From Bos javanicus (taxonomy: Eukaryota; Chordata; Mammalia; Artiodactyla; Bovidae): DNA of 64,000 bases. Both the position numbers and the translations under genes were made by a program. Shown piece by piece: positions 54,231 to 64,000 of this stretch. How positions within the stretch are numbered: the stretch's first letter is position 1; the number at the start of each line of letters is the position of its first letter. The notes under the pieces are model-generated. The model saw only the letters and a program-made list of their open reading frames with translations, did no database searches and was not told where the DNA came from. Location: NCBI RefSeq assembly GCF_032452875.1, contig NC_083890.1:46064483-46128482 (forward strand). Direction: 5' to 3'.

Positions 54231-54682
54231 CATGTGACACGGGAACTGAAGACTGTTTCTCCCTCAGATCTCTATGTATTGAAATGAATGCTGGGGAAGC
54301 TGTAAGTCAAGTCCGTGGGCAGTGTCTTACCTCACACTTTGCAGGCGATACTGGTGATCAGACCTGCTGGATACGGTTGATGTGTAAGGAGAGAATGTCC
54401 ACCTTCCTTCCCCATCTTACTTCCTTAAAGAATTGGCTATTAGTTTCTAAGAAGAGTTTTGCATCTGTGACCGGGCTTGGCAGTATATGAGACTTAAGTT
54501 TTCTGAAGTGATAATACTCTTGGTGCAATTTTTCCAACAATCATTTACCTTGCCAGTGATTTGATTTCTGATGACATACTGAGACAATCATTATTATTAT
54601 TTTGGGGAGGGGACAGGAAGCTCTATTCAGCATGCAACTGTGCTCCTCATGCTGATTTATTCATATTTTAGTGCTAGCGAAG
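54231..54682. other. Unique gap between inverted SINEs
   Basis: About 450 bp; no gene or repeat recognised. Confidence 0.5.
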
Positions 54683-54877
54683 AGGAAGTGAAAGTCGCTC
54701 AGTTGTGTCCGACTCTTTGTGACTCCATGGACTATACAGTTCAAGGAATTCTCCAGGCCAGAACACTGGAGTGGGTAGCCTTTCCCTTCTCCAGGGGATC
54801 TTCTCAACCCAGGGATCGAACCCAGGTCTCCCGCATGGCAGGCAGATTCTTTACCAGCTGAGCCACAACAGGAAAGG
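54683..54877 (-). mobile_element. Bov-tA SINE (GAAAGT-tailed type)
   Basis: Antisense: 'ggaagtgaaagtcgctcag' to 'accagctgagccacaac'. Tail-to-tail with 54022-54230. Confidence 0.94.
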
Positions 54878-55250
54878 GAGGCTAAAAAGAAGCTTCTGAG
54901 AACAGCAAAGTGGGGAAGTTGGTGAGTTGCAGGCCACAGCAAAACAACTTTCGGACAAAAACCAAAATGGCAGCTGGTTCTGAGATTTCATGAACACATA
55001 ACCGTCCAAATGCCAAAAAACCCCCAAAAATTCTATTTAAGCAATTTTCCCCCTCTCTATAGGAACCGAGCCTGTCAGCAGCATAAACACTTGCAATCCT
55101 GCACTTCCTCGGATGCATGTGCTATCGAAAAGGGAGGTGTTAATTGCTGTGCTAATTACAACATGATTGCTTTGCACTTGTTTTGCACTTGTAGGTGATT
55201 AAATTTTTAACGAAGCATATTACTTGGCACTGTTAGCACAGTTAACACAT
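54878..55250. other. Unique AT-rich stretch
   Basis: Contains 'gctgtgctaattacaac' and a duplicated 'ttgcacttg'. No gene. Confidence 0.5.
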
Positions 55251-55268
55251 TTCTCTCTCTCTCTCTCT
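55251..55268. repeat. (CT)n tract
   Basis: Short pyrimidine dinucleotide run. Confidence 0.9.
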
Positions 55269-55780
55269 TTTATGCCTTGGGAGAAGTCCTGCACCACAGA
55301 CCCTTCCCTGGCTGTGATGTGCTGTTGTTGTTTGGAACCAGCCTCTGTGCAAGGCTGTCGGTAACAGGACTCCAGCTTCCTGCTTGGGAAAGAGCAGCGG
55401 CCGATTATAATCCTACCCAGCGTGATGGCACTAGCCAGATGCGAACGCAGAACCCACAAAGGTATTAGCTAAAAATTAGGCAGCGCTGCCAACGCCAGTC
55501 TCCAGCCTTCGTTTAAAAACCGCAGCGACTCCAGCCAGTCGAGCGGCAGCGTCGTCGGAGGCTTTAGCAGGAAGGTAGAGAGATGACAGCAAGTTCCACG
55601 TGATTTATTTCTGCTCTCCAGCCCGCGTTCCCAGCTGAACGGGAGCGCGGGAAACCTGCAGCTGTTGTCTTGCGTCCCGGGTCCCCACTGTGCGGCAGGC
55701 TGCAGTCCTCGCCGGAAGCGGACTTTGTGTTTGCGCGCCTGTGCATGCAAACGCTCTGTCTTCCCTAGGCCTTCTTACTC
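55269..55780. promoter_or_regulatory. Repeat-free, CpG-containing block
   Basis: About 500 bp with no repeats. CpG density rises from about 55480 to 55745 ('gcgacgagcg'-like blocks, 'cagcgtcgtcgg', 'gagcgcggg'). 'cgccggaagcgg' contains an ETS core CCGGAAG, and 'gtttgcgcgcctgtgc' resembles part of an NRF1 site. It could be a small CpG island or an enhancer; no transcript start can be shown. A 93-codon reverse frame (55469-55750) is a likely by-product of the GC content. Confidence 0.4.
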
Positions 55781-56350
55781 ACAAGTGCCTGGGAACACAG
55801 TCTGGTTCTAAGCGAAGAGCTAAGTGAGGCTGGGGTTCGCAACCAGCTGCTGGGGGTCAGAAACTGAACGTCATGCAGCTAAATTGTCTTTCATGCTGCC
55901 TGTCAAAAAGCAAAGACACAAGAGACGCCAATCCAACCAGAAAACTCAAGCATCCAACTTCTTATGATTTAACTCTCGTGACTTGACAGTTTTTTGTTTT
56001 TTTCTTTTTCAGCAAGGATCCCTGGGATGATGGTCTTATGAGAGCTGAGTGAACAAAGGAAATAGGTGAATTCAATTGCCCAGAAGTGCCTGTTCATCAG
56101 AGGCACTTTCCTGTTTGTAAGTCCACCCACGGGCCGTGTAGGGTTAAGTGGCAAAACTCATTCTCAAAGGCACATAAACTCCCTGAAGCCTGAGTTAAGA
56201 TTTAAATTCTAAGCCTGAATAAATGTGTCTCTAGAACCTTTTATAAACGTTACCCTTCCAGAGGAAAAAAGTTGTCTCTATACCACATAGCTTAGAGAAC
56301 CCCATGAAGGGTTCAGCCTGGTGAAGAAATGCACAAACCAGATATTAATA
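55781..56350. other. Unique stretch
   Basis: No recognised repeat or gene. Confidence 0.5.
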
Positions 56351-56351
56351 G

Positions 56352-56807
56352 ATGTTGTTGTTGCTGTTCAGTCGCTCAGTCGTGTCCAACTCTTTGCAAC
56401 CCCCTGGACTGCATCCCCTGTCCTTCACCATCTCCTGGAGCCTGGTCAAACTCATGTCCGTCGAGTCGGTGATGCCATCCAACCATCTCATCCTCTGTTG
56501 TTCCCTTCTCCTCCTGCCTTCGATCTTTCCCAGCATCAGGGTCTTTTCAAATGAGTCAGTTCTTCACATCAGGTGGCCAGAGTATTGGAATTTCAGCTTC
56601 AGCATCAGTCCTTCCAGTGAATATTCAGGATTGATTTCCTTTATAACTGACTTGTTTGATCTTGCTGTCCAAGGGAGTCTCAAGTGTCTTCTCCAGCACC
56701 ACAATTCAAAAGCATCAGTTCTTCAGTGCTCAGCCTTCTTTATGGTCCAACTCTCACATCCGTACGTGACTACTAGAAAAACCATAGCTTTGATTATATG
56801 GACCTAG
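56352..56807 (-). mobile_element. BovB LINE 3' fragment
   Basis: Antisense ~455 bp from GTTGTTGCT tail to 'aaccatagctttgatt'. A deletion near 56410-56420 removes part of the Bov-A-like end. No RT core. Confidence 0.95.
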
Positions 56808-57086
56808 TGAAAGGAATTGCTAAAAAATATTTGGGCTGCTATATATTGTGACATGATGGAGGGTTTGAAAGTAGCTTCTGTATTGGTGTTCCTTTGGCAA
56901 GAATATTATCTCTTATTATATAAAAATTAATTCCATTTTTAACTGTCATTTCCATGGTGTTCTTTCATTAAGAAAATCTTTTTCTATTCTAATAATTTAT
57001 TGGCTGCATTTTCTTTTTCTCTGTTTTGACTAAGGAGTTTAATTACTTTCATTTGCAAACTCTGCCTTTCTCATCAACTTTGTAGT
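56808..57086. other. Unique AT-rich gap
   Basis: Nothing recognised. Confidence 0.5.
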
Positions 57087-57212
57087 TTATTATTTTTAAT
57101 TTTTGGCCACACTGCTCCGTTTGTGGGATCTTAGTTCCTTAACCAAAGATTGAACCTAGGCCCTCTGCAGTGAAACTGTGGAATCCTAGTCACTGGACCA
57201 CCAGGGAATTCC
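57087..57212 (-). mobile_element. Short CHR-type SINE
   Basis: 'atttttggccacactgctcc' then the reversed head 'actggaccaccagggaatt'. Confidence 0.9.
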
Positions 57213-57894
57213 CTCAATTTTGTATTTTAGGTGTATCTATTGACTGCTTGACTTCACCTGGCTATTCAACATCAAAAACGGATAAGTAGGTGGTGTTTTT
57301 CCCCAAGGTGTCAGTTCAATCCCTAAAGGGAAAGAGAGGCCAGTAACTTTCATACCTTACAAAGATGTATATTTCTCATGTGGGCAAAAAGGTGATTTGG
57401 GGAGATAGGAGTATTATGGACATGTGGGAGATAAAGCCAGATGTCCCGAAAATAACGCGATTAATTCAGCAGTATTGCAACTTAATGTTTGAAAATGTTT
57501 TGAGGGAGATTAGAGTTTTAGGCTGCTAAGGCCTGAGCATCCGTTTTTAGAGTTTATCATCAGTCTTTCAGTAAGTTTGTTCTGAAAAGCGTGAGACATC
57601 ATTAGAGACAGCTGATCTGCCGACTTTTCAGGGGCTGTTTCTCTTTGCTGAGTCCACTTTTGCTGGACTCATTCTTGGTTCTTTCTTCCTCCTCTCTCCT
57701 ACTCAGCTGCCCCTCCCAGCGCCATTCATAGGTCGGCAACCTGAGAGATTCCCACAGACCTGAGACTCCAGGCTGAACGGGGGCTCAGCTACACCGGCCC
57801 TAATGCCATGGGTATGTCAAGAATCTGCTGCTTCAGCAACAACAGAGGCTCTTTTCTTTTCCTTTTTTTGCTTTTTACAGTTTCTTTTTTCCTT
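57213..57894. other. Unique stretch
   Basis: No repeat or gene recognised. Confidence 0.5.
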
Positions 57895-58106
57895 TTCTTA
57901 AGAATATATATACATATATATATTCTTTTTCAAATTCTTTTCCCACTGGCATTGTTACATAATATTGAGCAGAGTGTGCCCTACAGGAGGTCCTTGTTGG
58001 TTACCCATTTTAAATATAGCAGTGTGGACATGTGCATCCCAAACTCCCCAACTATTCCTTCCCCCCCTTCTCCCGGCAACCATAAGTTTGCAAAGTCTTT
58101 GAGTCT
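57895..58106 (-). mobile_element. L1 3'UTR fragment (different subfamily)
   Basis: Antisense: 'tatatattctttttcaaatt', 'ggtccttgttggttacc', 'tttaaatatagcagtgtgg', 'ccggcaaccataagtttg'. The wording differs from the (ggaggataatt)-type L1 copies. A T-run at 58107-58122 follows directly and may belong to a separate truncated insertion. Confidence 0.82.
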
Positions 58107-58122
58107 TTTTTTTTTTTTTTTG

Positions 58123-58744
58123 GATGGACAGGCTGAACCCCACTTTCTCCCTGACTGTTGAGGAGAAGAAGAGGAAATGCGTGAGGCCAGACTCATTTGT
58201 TTTCTGAGCTGATGTGCGGAGACACACATGCATGTGCGGTTTCCCAGAAAACCACGCCAAGTGTAGGCAGGATCGGCACACGTTCCTCGAGGGAATTCCA
58301 ACGGGTCAGTTTTATCTTGTTTCAAGAGAACCGCTTGAAGATGCTGGACAGGCACGGTGAGTTCATGGACGAGGAGGGTGGAATTCTCCCCCTCCCTAGA
58401 GGGTGAACTCTAGGTGGAATATTGCGTAGGGATTGTCACCCGCAGTTTTTCCTTAAAGTGTTCTCCTGCTTTTTGTCCTGGCATCTGTTAGTCTCCTCTT
58501 CCGACCCTCACACAGAACACGAATTGCCCTGCAGGACTTTGATCAAACATTGTCTTCTCTGAAGCCTGAGAAAGAGTAAATAACCCTCTCCAATGTATGT
58601 GACAATGTCCTGTGGCTCACTCTGCTATTTATTCGATATATGGTCTTAAGATTAGTGCTGTGGTAAATAGAAAAATTTTGATGCATGCTGATTCTTGTCA
58701 TTATAATATTGTATTCTGATTTTTTTAAAAACAACTTTCAAATT
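58123..58744. other. Unique stretch
   Basis: No repeat or gene recognised. Confidence 0.5.
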
Positions 58745-59054
58745 ACAAACATTTTAAAGTGAAAGTGTAGTTGATTTATGGGTTTCCTGGTGACTCAGTG
58801 GTAAGGAATCTGCCTGCAATGCCGGAGAGATGGGTTTGATCGCTGGGTCAGGAAGATCCCGTGGAGCAGAGCATGGCAACCCACTGCAGTATTCTTGCCT
58901 GGAAAATCCCATGGACAGAGGAGCCTGGTGCACTACAGTCCATAGGGTTGCAAACAGTCAGACACGACTAAAATGACTGAGCACGCATGTGTAGTTGATT
59001 TACGACGTTGCGTTAGTTCCTGGTATACAGCAACGTGATTCAGTTTTATATACA
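58745..59054 (-). mobile_element. L1 3' end, split by a Bov-tA
   Basis: 'gtgtagttgatttacgacg' and 'gcgttagttcctggtatac' are antisense L1 3' wording, interrupted by a SINE. Only ~95 bp of L1 in total. Confidence 0.78.
58779..58988 (+). mobile_element. Bov-tA SINE with perfect 14-bp TSD
   Basis: Sense copy. Exact TSD GTGTAGTTGATTTA at 58765-58778 and 58989-59002, inside L1 sequence. Head 'gggtttcctggtgactcag'; tail 'aaaatgactgagcacgc'. Confidence 0.97.
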
Positions 59055-59475
59055 TAAGTGCTCATGGGGCTTGTATGAAAGAGTCTGACAAGAAATAAAC
59101 AAGTGACACGTGTAATGTCCGATGTTGGGAAGTGCCGCGAGAGGAAATAAAGTGAGGAAGGAGGTTAGTTCTCTGCAGAGGTGTCCACTGGGTGGGAGAT
59201 GCTTTATTGAATCAGTGGACCAGGGTGATCTTACTGTTAAATTGCAGGATGCCAAGAGCCTGGAAGGAGCTCAACAAAAAGATCCATAGGAATATCATGG
59301 GGAAAGGCATTGGAGCCAAAGGGAACAGAATGTGCAAAGGCCCTGAGGCAGAAATACTTTTTGGTGTGTTTGAGGAGCAGGAAGTTAGTGTGGCTGAAGG
59401 GGAATGAATGAGGGGGATAAAGGAAGAAGATGGGACAAGAGAGGCAGAGGTGTTCCAGATATTTTTCAATCACCA
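59055..59475 (-). mobile_element. L2 LINE (antisense)
   Basis: 'gaaataaacaagtgacac', 'gaacagaatgtgcaaaggcc', 'ctgaggcagaaatac', 'gtgtttgaggagcagg' follow the antisense L2 order. A reverse 85-codon frame in it is not evidence of function. Confidence 0.75.
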
Positions 59476-59499
59476 GCTATTCAAAGATAACTTAGGGAG

Positions 59500-60098
59500 C
59501 CTCCAGGACCTCAAATTCACTGTGGACAGTGGCTGCAGCCAAGAAATAAAAAAATGCTTACTCGCTGAAAGGAAAGCTATGACAAATCTAGACAGCATAT
59601 ACAAAGCAGAGCTATCACTTTGCCAACAAATGTCCGTCTAGTCAAAGCTATGGTTTTTCCAGTAGTCATGTATGGATGTGAGAGTTGGACCATAAAGAAG
59701 GCTGAGCACTGAAGAACTGATACTTTTGACTTGTGGCGCTGGGGAAGACTCTTGAAGACTTTGATTTCCTTGGACTGCAAGGAAATCAAACCAGTCATCC
59801 TAAAGGAAATCAACCCTGAATATTCATTGGAAGGACTGATGCTGAAGCTCCAGTACTTTGGCCATCAGATGCGAGGAGTCAATCCATTAGAAAACACCCT
59901 GATTCTGGGAAAGATTGAAGGCCAAAGGAGAAGGGGGTGGCAGAGGATGAGATGGTTAGATAGCACCACCAACTCAGTGGTCATGAGTTTGAGCAAGCTG
60001 TAGGAGTTGGTGATGGTCAAGGGAGCCCAGCGTGCTGCAGTCCATGGGGTCACAATGAGTCGGACATGACTTAACGACGGAACAAAAACAAACAAAAA
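59500..60098 (+). mobile_element. BovB LINE 3' fragment (~600 bp)
   Basis: Sense, from the segment 'gtggacagtggctgcagcc' to the tail 'gacggaacaaaaac'. It carries a local insertion/rearrangement around 59740-59790, where 'ttggactgcaagg' is preceded by an extra 'ttgaagactttgatttcc'. Several stops. Confidence 0.94.
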
Positions 60099-60361
60099 AG
60101 CAACTTCAAGGCACGGTGTGCTAGCAGATTTGTGCTTGTTTATTTGTTTGAGTGAACAGGGTGATTAAAAGTGTGAACTAATTAAGGGAGGAGGGCAGTG
60201 TTTTGGGAACTGCTGGTTAGAGATGATAGAGGGAAATCTAAGAAAAAGTGCCATTTGTTCTGTCAAAAATGCAGGAGAATTCTGGTAGGTTTGAAGTTAT
60301 TCGTACTGGTAGAAGAGAGTCATGTGAAAAATAGACTTTGAATAGCACGATTTCAATTTGG
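60099..60361. other. Unique gap
   Basis: Nothing recognised. Confidence 0.5.
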
Positions 60362-60369
60362 CTTTAGAA

Positions 60370-60538
60370 TAGCGGGTCCCAACCTTTTTTGCACCAGATT
60401 TTCCACAGATGAGGCGGGGGGATGGTTTCAGGATGTTTCAAGTGCACTACATTTATCATGCACCTTATTTCTATTGTTATTACATCAGCTCTGCCTCAGG
60501 TCATCTGGTGTTTAGAACCCAGGGCTTGAGGACCCCTG
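60370..60538 (+). mobile_element. Small hAT-superfamily transposon, complete, 8-bp TSD
   Basis: 169 bp with terminal inverted repeats ('agcgggtcccaacc' left; 'gaggacccctg' right). An exact 8-bp TSD CTTTAGAA lies at 60362-60369 and 60539-60546, the length made by hAT transposases. Internal wording ('tggtttcaggatg', 'cattacatttat'-like) matches a known mammalian non-autonomous hAT; family name not assigned. Confidence 0.88.
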
Positions 60539-60546
60539 CTTTAGAA

Positions 60547-60928
60547 GATAGCACCTCATTTTTAGTAAAAACTTCTTAATTAGGCTTTTTCTATCTATTA
60601 AAATATGTTAGTATTTTTCAATGATACATAAACAGAGCGGCAGGAGATAACCCAGAAGCTTGGGACAAGAGGGGACATCTTGCAGTGGATAATGCCTAAG
60701 TATATAAATGAGAGGTGTCAGGAATAGCAGCGGAAATTTTCTTAGGCTCCTTTCCTGTGTTTTCATGAGATTGATAGGAGACATGCTCATAAAGTCTCCA
60801 TTCTAGGGTTAAAAAGGGTCTCATAGCACATTGATAGTTGAACAATTAATTAAACTTAAGGCAAACACCATTTTCATTATCAGGAATAAAGTTGATGTTT
60901 TCTAAAGAAGGATCCTAGTTATATTTGT
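60547..60928. other. Unique gap
   Basis: Nothing recognised. Confidence 0.5.
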
Positions 60929-61130
60929 GCTGCGCTAAACTGTTTCAGTCGTGTCCAATTCTGGGTGACCCTAGGGACTAGAGCACCCCAGATTCCTCTG
61001 TCCATGGGATTCTCCAGGCAAGAAGACCGGAGTGCGTTGCCATGCCCTCCTCCAGGGGGTCAAATCTAAATCTCTTATGTCTTGTGCGTTGGCAGTCAGG
61101 TTCTTTACCACTAGTACCACGTGGGGAGTC
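60929..61130 (-). mobile_element. Bov-tA (ART2A-type) SINE
   Basis: Antisense: 'ctgtttcagtcgtgtcc', 'gagtgcgttgccatgcc', reversed head 'ccactagtaccacgtgg'. Diverged, with a small deletion before 'gtcaaatctaaatc'. Confidence 0.92.
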
Positions 61131-61530
61131 AGTTATACTTAAACTCAGCTAAAAACTGGGTATTTCCATGCATCACACTCATTTGATTTTTAGTATTTTC
61201 TGCCAAGAAAAGCAAATAATACCCATCCAAAACTTTGGACTGTCAGATTTTTCTGAAGCACTTTTAGAGTCCTTCATATTTCTTTGTAGAACCTCCCTCC
61301 ATGCTGTTTGTAGGTCACTCTTATCAAATGCTAGTCCTATGACTTGGCTTGGACCAGAAAGACTCAGCACACCTGAGCTTCCCTGATGTCTAGCAGTCCA
61401 GGTACCCGGCCGGATGGTATTTCCTCACTCGTCCAGGGTTTCGGGTCCAGTAGCTTGGCCTCAGTGATGCCCAGATTCCTGTCAAAGTGCAGACAAGGGG
61501 CCAGTTAGCACCGCGACCAGATTGGCCCTT
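61131..61530. other. Unique stretch
   Basis: No repeat or gene recognised. Confidence 0.5.
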
Positions 61531-61709
61531 TTTTTTTTTTTAATTATTTTATTATTCTTATTGTTGTTTATTTATATATTTTTGGCCATGTTGCACAGCA
61601 TGTGGGATCTTAGTTCCCTAACTGGAGATTGACCCCCCTCCCTACCCTCTGTCCCCCTCCCCGTATTGAAAGCTCGGAGTCTTAACCACTAGACCACCAG
61701 GAAAGTCCC
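61531..61709 (-). mobile_element. Short CHR-type SINE with AT-rich tail
   Basis: T-run then AT-rich tail, 'ttttggccatgttgcacagc', a C-rich expansion at about 61632-61665, and reversed head 'ctagaccaccaggaaagtc'. AGATTG on both sides may be part of a TSD. Confidence 0.88.
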
Positions 61710-61848
61710 TAGATTGTCTCTTTTATCAGCAAGATCTCGCAGGCTAATAATACTTGTGCTGGTTCATCTCAGACTCTGTGAAAAAGAACTGAAGAATTTG
61801 CCCAGAAAATACAGGTATTGCCATCAGACTGTGGAAAACAGTACAGAT
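61710..61848. other. Short unique gap
   Basis: Nothing recognised. Confidence 0.5.
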
Positions 61849-61978
61849 ATGCTGCTGCTGCTGCTGCTGCTGCGTCGCTTCAGTCGTGTCCGACTCTGTG
61901 CGACCCCACAGATGGCAGCCAACCAGGCTTCCCGTCCCTGGGATTCTCCAGGCAAGAACACTGGAGCGGGTTGCCATT
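61849..61978 (-). mobile_element. Bov-A2 single unit with (GCT)n tail
   Basis: A GCT run at about 61853-61872 (the reverse of the AGC tail) plus one Bov-A unit ending 'gagcgggttgccatt'. The second unit is missing, so it is 5'-truncated. Confidence 0.94.
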
Positions 61979-62298
61979 AATATGAGAAGGTGTGAAATAG
62001 ATAAAAAAAAAAATAGACAAAAAGCAGTGTCACGTGTGACACTGGCATTTTGTGTGGGTGACAAGTGTCGGCTGCTACGGGACAGGGAAAGAGCACCCTA
62101 GACAAGCACTGGCAAGAAGATGATCAGAGTCCAGAATGAATCGGTCTGGGAAGACAGATAAATGTAGAAACAAAAAATCTCCAAATGCACTGAAATAGCA
62201 TGGAGCGAAAAGCCACAATCTGAGGTGGTCTAGGTTGTACAGTAAAGATCAGTTGCACGCAAATTCAATGCAACTGGGTTTCTGGTAAGAATCATCAC
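61979..62298. other. Unique gap
   Basis: A-rich run near 62001; nothing else recognised. Confidence 0.5.
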
Positions 62299-62624
62299 TT
62301 TGGGGTGTGCCTGGTGGCTCAGTAGTAAGGAATCTGCCTGTGAAGGCAGGAGACTTGGGTTCAATCCCTGGTCTAGGAAGATCCCACATGCCACGGAGCA
62401 ATTATGCCCGAGCACCACAACTGTTGAGCCTGTGCTCTAGAGCCCGCAAACCACAACTACTGAAGCCCATGAACTTGGGCTCCACAGAGAGAGAAGCCAC
62501 TGGAATAAGAAGCCCGTGCACACAATTACAGAGTAGCCCCTGGTTGCCACAAATAGAGAAAAACATGCCCAGCAATGAAGACCCAGCACAGCTAAAAATA
62601 AATAAATAAAATTACATTAAAAAA
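62299..62624 (+). mobile_element. CHR-type SINE, near full length
   Basis: Sense: head 'gtgcctggtggctcagtag', B box 'gggttcaatcc', full body ('ctgtgctctagagcccg', 'gaagacccagcacagc'), (AAATA)n tail. Confidence 0.96.
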
Positions 62625-62729
62625 ATCATTGTCTGAGTTCTTTATGTTGTTTAGTTGCTTTCATCAACACTAGATGGTCCCTTCATTTGGGGGGCCATTT
62701 TTCACAAAGAAGCACAGCTTGCTGCAGAG

Positions 62730-62905
62730 AGGCAGAACTTGAGTTCTGGCTTACACCTGGGTTAACGTTCTGGCCCCTCCATTGACTAGCAGGGTGACCT
62801 TGAGCAGATTATTTAATTGATCCATGCCTCATTGTGTTTCTCCACAAAATGAAATACTTCCCGTAAAACTTTGAGCACAAACTGCTTGGTACCCAGTAAA
62901 CATTC
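62730..62905 (+). mobile_element. MIR SINE (sense)
   Basis: 'tgagttctggcttacacc', 'actagcagggtgaccttg', 'gcctcattgtgtttctcc', 'acccagtaaacattcaa' give nearly the whole MIR, diverged. Confidence 0.85.
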
Positions 62906-63265
62906 AAAGGTGGATATTTCGATCGCTATTTCTGCAAATTGCTATGTGTGATAATTAGCAGAGAACACGTTGAGATTTCTAGGGTAGGTGGGTGGATAGA
63001 CTCAGTCCCTGCTGAGCTAATGGGTTTTATCCAGATACCTTTGGTTAGAACTTTTGGCTTAGAAAAATGGCAAATTATCCTGTATGATGAACCACCAGAG
63101 TGGTGCACGATGACTTGAAACCTCGCTTGTCAATATCTGCCAGTGGCAAGGATCTAGGAGACTTTCTTCTCCTCTGTCCCTCGGAAAGAACAGCTGGACA
63201 CCAGCCTGCGTGTGCTTGTAAACAATGATTAAATTACCCTGTAAACTTGTCTTCTCCAGGCAGAA
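62906..63265. other. Unique gap
   Basis: No gene. The reverse 109-codon frame at 63059-63388 has no domain. Confidence 0.5.
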
Positions 63266-63269
63266 TGAA

Positions 63270-63420
63270 CTTGGTTCTTTTAACCTTTCCTGAGCATGGT
63301 TTTGATTTTCTGTCTCTTTAATCATCTCTGTGGCTCTTTTGTGAACCTTCTCCAAGTTCTCTGTGTCCTTCAGTTTGCTCTGGAGCACCTAACTGCTCAA
63401 AGTTCTTCACTAAGAGTTTT
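63270..63420. mobile_element. Possible L3/CR1 remnant
   Basis: 'atcatctctgtggctctttt' followed by 'aaccttctccaagttctc' and 'gtgtccttcag' resembles the antisense of the CR1/L3 3' region. Very diverged; tentative. Confidence 0.4.
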
Positions 63421-63584
63421 CACAGCACAGAGTTTACCATCTCTAGGTGCCCGACTGTATCTGTGCACACAGGCCAGTCTTCTTTTCAAATGTGCTGCTT
63501 TGCCATGGAATTATATTAATGACACCCTGCTTTTAAACAACCAAGTCCCTTTCAAAGGACTTTTCTCCATGCAATTTACTTTGA

Positions 63585-63725
63585 TCTACATTACAATCGA
63601 GTGAGCTAGTTGTAATCATCTCCCCTTTGCAGATGAGGAGACCGAGATTCAGAAGGATTCAGAGGCTTGCCTGAGGTCACAGAGGCAGTAATGTTATGGT
63701 TGGGACGGGTCTTAGGACTCTGGTC
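63585..63725 (-). mobile_element. MIR SINE (antisense)
   Basis: 'cccctttgcagatgagg', 'gattcagaaggattcagagg', 'cttgcctgaggtcacagagg' are the reversed MIR core. Confidence 0.82.
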
Positions 63726-64000
63726 ACTCATTGTAAAGTTTTTTCCACTGCATCCAGCTCATGCCTATAAACAGTCTGTAAAGTACATGGTCATCTAAAT
63801 AATTTTCTGCTCTACTTCCCGAGAGCTCTTTTTTCCACTGTAGTTGGATTGGTTTCATTAATTTCTCCACCAAACCTTTCCATAATCCTTCCATCTGACT
63901 CCGGGATCCTTCAGGACTGTGACGGCTGTGTGGGGGTGCTGAGTGATCAGTTGGCAAGAGCAGACTTCTGCTGATGTGTCCTGAGGAAAGCCCTTGGAGA
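63726..64000. other. Unique end of window
   Basis: No repeat or gene recognised; a 77-codon reverse frame (63724-63957) without domain. Confidence 0.5.

Noticed and set aside
54011..54490. 159-codon forward frame
   Set aside because: Its first half is a Bov-tA translation and the rest is unique sequence without a domain.
1..64000. CRISPR arrays, phage or bacterial operons
   Set aside because: No regularly spaced direct repeats and no prokaryotic gene organisation; all repeats are vertebrate retrotransposons, DNA transposons or microsatellites.

Overview
The window reads as nuclear DNA from a ruminant, most likely a bovid. It is dense with interspersed repeats found together only in ruminant genomes: tRNA-Glu/Bov-A chimeric SINEs (Bov-tA), Bov-A2 dimers, BovB (RTE-clade) LINEs, CHR-type tRNA-Glu SINEs and ruminant L1 3' ends. 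Older mammalian layers (MIR, L2, a possible L3/CR1 remnant, old L1, Tigger and hAT DNA transposons) lie beneath them. Cattle, sheep and goat cannot be told apart from this reading.

No protein-coding exon, tRNA, rRNA or other host RNA gene could be supported. The long open frames are LINE coding remnants, translations of SINEs or antisense L1, or frames in unique DNA with no recognisable domain. The window is best described as intergenic or deep intronic sequence.

Layout. 1-9 kb: unique DNA with BovB and L1 copies, including the longest BovB (about 4.48-5.93 kb) inserted into a 5'-inverted L1. 9-16 kb: alternating CHR and Bov-tA SINEs, several with clean target-site duplications (TSDs). 16-19 kb: repeat-poor, with a small CpG-rich patch near 16.85 kb and a regulatory-looking block near 18.2-18.5 kb. 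19-23 kb: SINE cluster. 23-24 kb: repeat-poor block. 24-32 kb: BovB, old L1 remnants, CHR SINEs and a poly(A)-only insertion. 32.4-32.8 kb: unique sequence containing a long imperfect palindrome, the most interesting object here. 33-40 kb: SINEs, MIR, L2, a 5'-inverted L1 and a Tigger derivative. 40-46 kb: two repeat-poor AT-rich blocks, an LTR-like repeat and L1/SINE insertions. 46.5-50.6 kb: an old antisense L1 broken up by younger insertions. 50.8-54 kb: inverted BovB, inverted L1 inside L2, and a solo LTR inside a SINE. 55-56 kb: repeat-poor, partly CpG-rich block. 56-64 kb: BovB, SINEs, L2, a complete small hAT derivative, MIR and a probable L3 trace.

Nothing here forms a pathway or operon. 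The content is an insertion record whose nesting gives relative ages, with a few repeat-free blocks that could be cis-regulatory. Element names rest on recall of family consensus sequences; boundaries without a TSD are approximate to about 10-30 bases.
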